DNA of 64,000 bases, taken from contig NZ_CP029197.1 in the NCBI RefSeq assembly GCF_008639165.1, positions 4,902,001 to 4,966,000 of the forward strand. The letters run 5' to 3'. Both the position numbers and the translations under genes were made by a program. The notes beneath the pieces were generated by a model, which searched no databases, was not told the origin of the DNA, and was given only the letters and a program-made list of their open reading frames with translations. Source of the DNA: Streptomyces venezuelae ATCC 10712 (GTDB lineage: Bacteria; Actinomycetota; Actinomycetes; Streptomycetales; Streptomycetaceae). This document shows, in pieces, positions 59,572 to 64,000 of this stretch (position 1 is the stretch's first letter; every line of letters begins with the position of its first letter).

Positions 59572-60624
59572 ATGACCACGAACGTGACCACCGTCCCCGC
59601 GTACGCCGCACCCGCCGCCAACGCCCCGCTGGAGCGCACCACCGTGCCGCGCCGGCCCGTCGGCGAGCACGACGTCCTCATCGAGATCAAGTACGCCGGC
59701 ATCTGCCACTCCGACATCCACCAGGCCCGTGACGGCTGGGGCGAGGGCATCTTCCCGATGGTCCCCGGCCACGAGATCGCCGGAATCGTCACCGAGACCG
59801 GCGCCGGGGTCACCAGGTTCCAGGTCGGCGACCGCGTCGGCGTCGGCTGCTTCGTCGACTCCTGCCGGGAGTGCGCGTACTGCCTCCAGGGCCTTGAGCA
59901 GTACTGCGTAAAGGGCGGGACCGGTACGTACAACGCCCTCGACAAGAACGGCGAGCCCACCTACGGCGGCTACTCCAGCCACATCGTCGTCGATGAGAAC
60001 TACACCCTGCGCATCCCCGAGGGCATCGGCCTCGACGAGGCCGCCCCGCTGCTCTGCGCGGGCATCACCCTCTACTCCCCGCTCGCCCACTGGAAGGCGG
60101 GCCCGGGCAAGAAGGTCGCGATCGTCGGCCTCGGCGGCCTCGGCCACATGGGCGTCAAGATCGCCCACGCGCTCGGCGCCGAGGTGACCGTCCTCAGCCA
60201 GTCGCTGAAGAAGCGGGAGGACGGCCTGAAGCTGGGCGCCGACCACTTCCACGCCACCAGCGACCCGGCGACCTTCACCGAGCTGGCCGGCACCTTCGAC
60301 CTGGTGATCTCCACGGTCTCCGCGCCGCTGGACTTCAACGCCTACCTGAGCCTGGTCAAGACCGACGGCGCCCTGGTCAACGTCGGCGCCCCCGAGGAGC
60401 CCGTCTCCGTCAACCTCTTCTCTCTCATCGGCGGCCGCAAGACCCTCGCCGGCTCGATGATCGGCAGCATCGCCGAGACCCAGGAGATGCTCGACTTCTG
60501 CGCCGAGCACGGCCTGGGCGCGGAGATCGAGGTGATCGCCGCGGACCGGATCAACGAGGCGTACGAGCGGGTCATCGCGAGCGACGTCCGCTACCGCTTC
60601 GTGATCGACGCGTCGACGATCTGA
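59572..60624 (+). CDS. Zinc-dependent NAD(P)-alcohol dehydrogenase (CAD/YahK type)
   Basis: The 350-residue MDR enzyme has catalytic zinc residues in GICHSDIHQARDGWGEG and PGHEIAG, structural zinc cysteines in GCFVDSCRECAYCLQGLEQYC, and the NAD(P) motif VGLGGLGHMGVKIAHALG. The family reduces aldehydes, including cinnamyl- and short-chain aldehydes, using NADPH. It is cytoplasmic and controlled, by position, by the divergent HTH regulator. The region after the stop codon is partly duplicated. Confidence 0.9.
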   Translation: MTTNVTTVPAYAAPAANAPLERTTVPRRPVGEHDVLIEIKYAGICHSDIHQARDGWGEGIFPMVPGHEIAGIVTETGAGVTRFQVGDRVGVGCFVDSCRECAYCLQGLEQYCVKGGTGTYNALDKNGEPTYGGYSSHIVVDENYTLRIPEGIGLDEAAPLLCAGITLYSPLAHWKAGPGKKVAIVGLGGLGHMGVKIAHALGAEVTVLSQSLKKREDGLKLGADHFHATSDPATFTELAGTFDLVISTVSAPLDFNAYLSLVKTDGALVNVGAPEEPVSVNLFSLIGGRKTLAGSMIGSIAETQEMLDFCAEHGLGAEIEVIAADRINEAYERVIASDVRYRFVIDASTI

Positions 60625-60742
60625 CCCCCGGGGCCCGGTCGCACGAGGGATGCCCGCGCCCGGGCCCGGGTCCGGGTCCGGGTCCGTCGACGATCTGACC
60701 CCGGGTCCCCGCCGTCCGAAGGACGCCCGCGCCCGGGCCGGG
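60611..60742. repeat. Tandem duplication of the alcohol dehydrogenase 3' end
   Basis: Two imperfect units of about 60 bp, each beginning CGTCGACGATCTGACCCC and ending with GCGCCCGGGCC, are separated by GGGTCC hexamers. The second unit repeats the gene's last codons and stop but is not translated. Confidence 0.75.
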
Positions 60743-62407
60743 TCAGGTGACCCGGCCCGAGCGGAGCTCCAGACGGCCGCCGCCGAAGCCCGCGCGGAAG
60801 CGGGGGTCGTGGGAGACCGCGACCACCGCGCCCGGGAACGCGGCGAGGGCCCGCTCCAGGTCCTCCACCAGGGACAGCGCCACGTGGTTGGTCGGCTCGT
60901 CCAGGACCAGCAGGTCCGCCGGGCGGGTCACCAGACGGGCCAGCTCGAGGCGGCGCTGCTGGCCCACCGAGAGCCGGGCCACGGGCACGCCCAGGTCCTC
61001 CTCCCGGAACAGCCCGAGGGCGAGCAGCTCCTCCGCGTGCTCCTCGGGCGGGCCGGGGCGGCCCGCCGCGTACGCCGACAGCAGCGGTTTCCCGGACTGT
61101 ACGGCGGGCAGCTCCTGGCGCAGATGGCCGACGGCGGCCGGCCGGGTGACCGTGCCGGCGTCGGGGCGCAGGTCCCCGGCGAGGACGCGGAGCAGCGTCG
61201 TCTTGCCGGCGCCGTTGGGTCCGGAGACGAGCAGCCGGTCACCGGCCGAGATCCGCAGCGCGTCGATCCGCAGCCGTTCGCCGACGACGACGTCACGGAG
61301 CTCCGCGAGCGGCCCGTCCGAGGCGGCTCCCGCCGCGTCTCCCGCCGGGTCCCCGGCCCCCGCGGCGCGGTCCGCCGCCGCGATCCGGGCCGTGAAGCGC
61401 AGCGGCTCCGGCGGGGCGGGGACCGGGTTGCCGCGCAGCTGGTCGAGCCGCACCCGGGCCGCCCTGACCTGGCCGGACAGCTTGTTCTCGTGGGAGCGGC
61501 GGTGCTTGCCGAAGCCCTGCCGCGGGTCCTTCCCCGATCCCGCGAGCCGCTGCCCGGCCGACGCCACCAGGGCCTCCGTGCGGGCCAGTTCCTCCCGCCA
61601 CTCCTCGTGGTCCTGGGCCCAGCGGCGCCGCGCCGCGGCCTTCGCCGCCCGGTAGCCGGCCCAGCCGTCGCCGTACCGGGTCACCGCGCGCGTGTCCCGG
61701 TCGACCTCCAGGATCGTCGTCGCCATGCCCTCCAGGAAGGCCCGGTCGTGGGTGACCGCCACGACCGTGCCCCGGTGGGTGCGCAGCCGTTCCTCCAGCC
61801 AGGCCGCGGCGGCCCGGTCGAGGTGGTTGGTCGGTTCGTCGAGGAGGAGCAGCTCGGCGCCGGAGGCCAGCACGCAGGCGAGGGCGAGCCGTGCCTGCTC
61901 GCCGCCGGAGAGGGTGCCGAGGCGGCGCCCGTACGGGACGTGGCCGAGGCCGAGCCCGTGCAGGGCGGCGTCGACCAGGGCGTCGGCCTGGTAGCCGCCG
62001 CGCTCCTCGTAACGGGCGGCGAGTTCGCCGTACGCGAGGAGCTCGGCCGGGGTCGCGGAACCGAGGGTCTCCTCGGCGGCCCGCAACTCCCTTTCCATGG
62101 TGCGGAGTTCGGCGAGGGCCGCGTCGACGGCGGCCCGCACGGTGTGCTCAGGACCGAGGCCGAGGGTCTCGGCGAGCGTCTGCGCGAGGCGCGCGACGCC
62201 GCCGGGGAAGCGGACGGTCGCCTCCCCGGTGTCGGGGGCCTCCGCCCCGGCCAGGAGCCGGAGCAGCGTGGACTTGCCGGAGCCGTTCTCGCCGATGACG
62301 GCGGCCTTCTCCCCGGGGCGGACGGTGAGGGAGACCTGGTCGAGGACGGAGCGGTCCCCGTAGGCCTTGGAGACGTCCTTCAAGGTCAGTTGGGCGCGGT
62401 CGCGCAT
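60743..62407 (-). CDS. ABC-F ATPase, probable ribosome protection/antibiotic resistance protein
   Basis: The 554-residue protein has two ABC domains with Walker A GENGSGKST and GPNGAGKTT, signatures LSGGEQARLAL and LSVGQQRRLEL, Walker B LLLDEPTNHLD and LVLDEPTNHVAL, and no membrane region. The interdomain linker (about 225-340) is long and Arg/Ala-rich, as in antibiotic-resistance ABC-F proteins that reach the peptidyl-transferase centre. The second Walker B lacks the final Asp of NHLD. It is preceded by an eight-residue leader peptide frame, which suggests control by ribosome stalling. Confidence 0.87.
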   Translation of the reverse strand: MRDRAQLTLKDVSKAYGDRSVLDQVSLTVRPGEKAAVIGENGSGKSTLLRLLAGAEAPDTGEATVRFPGGVARLAQTLAETLGLGPEHTVRAAVDAALAELRTMERELRAAEETLGSATPAELLAYGELAARYEERGGYQADALVDAALHGLGLGHVPYGRRLGTLSGGEQARLALACVLASGAELLLLDEPTNHLDRAAAAWLEERLRTHRGTVVAVTHDRAFLEGMATTILEVDRDTRAVTRYGDGWAGYRAAKAAARRRWAQDHEEWREELARTEALVASAGQRLAGSGKDPRQGFGKHRRSHENKLSGQVRAARVRLDQLRGNPVPAPPEPLRFTARIAAADRAAGAGDPAGDAAGAASDGPLAELRDVVVGERLRIDALRISAGDRLLVSGPNGAGKTTLLRVLAGDLRPDAGTVTRPAAVGHLRQELPAVQSGKPLLSAYAAGRPGPPEEHAEELLALGLFREEDLGVPVARLSVGQQRRLELARLVTRPADLLVLDEPTNHVALSLVEDLERALAAFPGAVVAVSHDPRFRAGFGGGRLELRSGRVT

Positions 62408-62472
62408 GGGTTCTTTCCCTGGGTGCTGGGGTGCGTTCGGGCCGTGGAGGGGACACCGGGACCACCACTGCC

Positions 62473-62487
62473 GCGCCCCGAGGGCGC
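62473..62487 (-). promoter_or_regulatory. Hairpin in the ABC-F leader
   Basis: GCGCCC-CGA-GGGCGC lies between the leader peptide and the ABC-F start. It could be one arm of an attenuator with alternative pairings in the 140-nt leader. Confidence 0.45.
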
Positions 62488-62522
62488 CGGTTCAGCGGGT
62501 CAGACCGTGTCCGCGGCCGGAA

Positions 62523-62549
62523 TCAGAGAAAGAAGTAGAACGAACCCAT
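62523..62549 (-). CDS. Eight-residue leader peptide upstream of the ABC-F gene
   Basis: ATG-GGT-TCG-TTC-TAC-TTC-TTT-CTC-TGA encodes MGSFYFFL. TACACT (a good -10) is exactly 7 nt before the ATG, so it would be the first codon of a leaderless transcript. Aromatic-rich leader peptides upstream of ABC-F and erm genes stall ribosomes when an antibiotic is bound and so allow expression of the resistance gene. The frame ends 115 nt before the ABC-F start. Confidence 0.7.
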   Translation of the reverse strand: MGSFYFFL

Positions 62550-62563
62550 GCCCGCGAGTGTAG

Positions 62564-63226
62564 CTAGGGGGTGCGGGAGTCCGCCGCGCAATAAACGAGG
62601 AGGTCGGCGAAGCGCAGCCACTGGAGGACGGGCGCCCACCGCGGCGGGCCCAGGCTCAGATGGCGGTGGAGGCCGGCGACGATCGCGGCCGTCTCGTCCC
62701 GCGTCGCCTCGTCCGGGCGTCCGAGAGCGCCGAGATAGGCCGCCGCGCAGGCGTCGAGCCGTGCGTGCAGCTCCCCGAGGTCCTCGAGACGGGCCGCGGG
62801 GACCAGCGCGGGGTCGGGCGGCGGGCCCTGGAGGAACGCCGCCCTGCGGTTCGCCACGGCCGCGACGAGACCCAGCCGTGAGGGCGCCGTCTCGGTGGGC
62901 CAGTGCGGCCGCCACGGCAGGAACACCGGCGGGCCGCCGACGGTGCGGCGGCCCGCCGCCTTCTCCGCCCGCCGGCGCGCCGCGAACGCCGTCGTCTCCC
63001 GCAGCCGGACCGCGCGGCTCGCCTCCAGGGTGTCGAGCGCGCGCAGCAGCGCCGCCGGGTCCCGCCGCAGATCGGGCTCGGGGAGCGCCGTCGCGGCGAG
63101 GTACGCCCAGGTCGCGTGGTAGCCGAGCGGCGCGTACTCCGTGACGGCGCTCCGCAGCGCCCGGTGGCGCCGCGCGGGCGACGACTCCTCGTCGCGCACC
63201 CGCCGCGCGTAGGTCCCGAAACTCAT
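62564..63226 (-). CDS. Conserved hypothetical protein
   Basis: The 220-residue protein is mostly helical and Ala/Arg/Leu-rich, with no recognised domain. Segments such as YAPLGYHATWAYLAATALP and RWAPVLQWLRFADLLVYCAA suggest a soluble helical protein. It starts 25 nt after the msrA stop on the same strand, so it is probably co-transcribed with msrA. The start MSFGTYARR is the first with reasonable context. Confidence 0.68.
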   Translation of the reverse strand: MSFGTYARRVRDEESSPARRHRALRSAVTEYAPLGYHATWAYLAATALPEPDLRRDPAALLRALDTLEASRAVRLRETTAFAARRRAEKAAGRRTVGGPPVFLPWRPHWPTETAPSRLGLVAAVANRRAAFLQGPPPDPALVPAARLEDLGELHARLDACAAAYLGALGRPDEATRDETAAIVAGLHRHLSLGPPRWAPVLQWLRFADLLVYCAADSRTP

Positions 63227-63251
63227 CCGGCGAAGCCCCCCGGGCCGCTCG

Positions 63252-63914
63252 TCAGCCGTCGGCCCTGGCGACACCGATCGGGCAGGAGACGCCGGTCCCG
63301 CCGATGCCGCAGTAGCCGGCCGGGTTCTTGTCCAGGTACTGCTGGTGGTAGCCCTCGGCCGGGTAGAAGGCACGGCCCTCCGCCGGGAGGATCTCCGTGG
63401 TGATCGTGCCGTAGCCGGACCCCGTGAGGACCTTCTGGTAGGCCTCGCGGGAGGCGTCGGCCGCCGCGGCCTGGGCGGGGGAGTGGGTGTAGACGGCGGA
63501 GCGGTACTGGGTGCCCACGTCGTTGCCCTGGCGGAAGCCCTGGGTCGGGTCGTGGGACTCCCAGAACAGCTTCAGGAGGGACTCGTACGAGACCTTCGAC
63601 GGGTCGAAGACGACCCGGACGACCTCGGTGTGTCCGGTCAGGCCCGAGCAGACCTCCTCGTACACCGGGTTAGGCGTGTGGCCGCCCTGGTAGCCGACGA
63701 GGGTCGTCCAGACGCCGTCGGTCTGCCAGAACTTGCGCTCGGCACCCCAGAAGCAGCCGAGGGCGAAGTCGGCGACCTCCAGGCCCTCCGGGTAGGGGCC
63801 GGTGAGGGGGTTGCCGAGGACGGTGTGGCGCTCGGGCACGCCGAACTCCGGCTCGGAGCGGCCGCGCAGGGCCTGCTCGGGGGTGGGGAGGACGGGGGTG
63901 CGGGACAGGAACAT
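63252..63914 (-). CDS. msrA: Peptide-methionine (S)-S-oxide reductase
   Basis: The 220-residue protein has the catalytic motif GCFWGAERKFWQ and the conserved substrate and proton-relay residues in GYQGG and GTQYRSAVY. A distal Cys in GYCGIGGTGVSCPIG can act as resolving cysteine. It reduces methionine S-sulfoxide in proteins in the cytoplasm using thioredoxin. An N-terminal extension of about 45 residues before the core is typical of actinobacterial MsrA. Confidence 0.95.
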   Translation of the reverse strand: MFLSRTPVLPTPEQALRGRSEPEFGVPERHTVLGNPLTGPYPEGLEVADFALGCFWGAERKFWQTDGVWTTLVGYQGGHTPNPVYEEVCSGLTGHTEVVRVVFDPSKVSYESLLKLFWESHDPTQGFRQGNDVGTQYRSAVYTHSPAQAAAADASREAYQKVLTGSGYGTITTEILPAEGRAFYPAEGYHQQYLDKNPAGYCGIGGTGVSCPIGVARADG

Positions 63915-63954
63915 GCTGCATCTCTCCTCGACGGTCGGCAGTGGTCACAACAAA

Positions 63955-63983
63955 GGGGGCGTGAGCGCGATTCCCACGCCCCC
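63955..63983. terminator. Hairpin at the window end
   Basis: GGGGGCGTG and CACGCCCCC form a 9-bp stem with an 11-nt loop, upstream of msrA, probably the end of a neighbouring unit outside the window. Confidence 0.5.
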
Positions 63984-64000
63984 TCGGAAGCCCGTGCCCC

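Noticed and set aside
1..64000. CRISPR array, tRNA, rRNA, prophage or large biosynthetic gene cluster
   Set aside because: No repeat-spacer pattern, clover-leaf gene, phage module or PKS/NRPS gene was seen.

Overview
The window is a stretch of very high-GC actinobacterial chromosome with strong GC3 bias, many GTG starts and short or absent 5' leaders. Gene content and order point to Streptomyces. The block lipoprotein-afsQ2-afsQ1 divergent from sigQ is diagnostic, and nearby genes (nucleoside uptake and catabolism, accA2/accE/pccB/birA, cya, hutH, msrA) fit the same conserved core region. No rRNA, tRNA, CRISPR array, prophage, complete insertion sequence or large biosynthetic cluster was seen.

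Layout. 5-3299: end of a cell-wall glycan locus, with a cytidylyltransferase-phosphatase fusion, a NeuB-type synthase and a polysialyltransferase-like enzyme, fitting nonulosonic-acid (Kdn or sialic acid type) polymer synthesis. 3416-11962: an M20 amidohydrolase, then a nucleoside ABC importer (lipoprotein, ATPase, two permeases), cytidine deaminase and thymidine phosphorylase. 12079-19470: small unrelated genes (Uma2 nuclease, HAD phosphatase, STAS protein, SigJ-type sigma factor, L,D-transpeptidase, MFS/LysR pair, hydrolase, GNAT). 19576-22302: adenosine deaminase, a secreted protein, PspC and VanZ proteins. 22325-26023: the AfsQ signalling locus. 26184-38793: uridine-kinase-like protein, secreted protein, TerD protein, the deoC-aldehyde dehydrogenase operon, a surface protein with a class F sortase, a PGM2-like phosphopentose mutase and purine nucleoside phosphorylase. 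39023-46546: LpdA-type flavoprotein, DeoR regulator, acyl-CoA carboxylase alpha subunit, Maf, a 42-residue membrane protein and TetR regulators. 46584-52356: MFS exporter, carboxylase epsilon and beta subunits, biotin ligase, a MITE-like element and adenylate cyclase. 52417-63914: enoyl-CoA hydratase, GGDEF cyclase, histidine ammonia-lyase, a LAETG surface protein, an L,D-transpeptidase lipoprotein, a regulator/alcohol dehydrogenase pair, an ABC-F protein with a short leader peptide, and msrA.

How it works together. The main theme is nucleoside use. Uptake, deamination (cdd, add), phosphorolysis (deoA, PNP), pentose phosphate isomerisation (PGM2-like mutase), aldol cleavage (deoC) and acetaldehyde oxidation (two coupled aldehyde dehydrogenase genes) form a complete route from external nucleosides to central metabolism. 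The six transcription units involved share one short palindrome, CTACGCGCGTAG or a close variant, next to the promoter or start, so they look like a single regulon whose regulator is not identified here. A second theme is signalling: AfsQ1/AfsQ2/SigQ with a recognisable AfsQ1 box and a second near-identical box upstream of the surface protein gene, and cAMP and c-di-GMP cyclase genes within 1 kb of each other. A third feature is the number of genes with a TAnnnT-like hexamer 6-8 nt before the start codon, as expected for leaderless transcripts.
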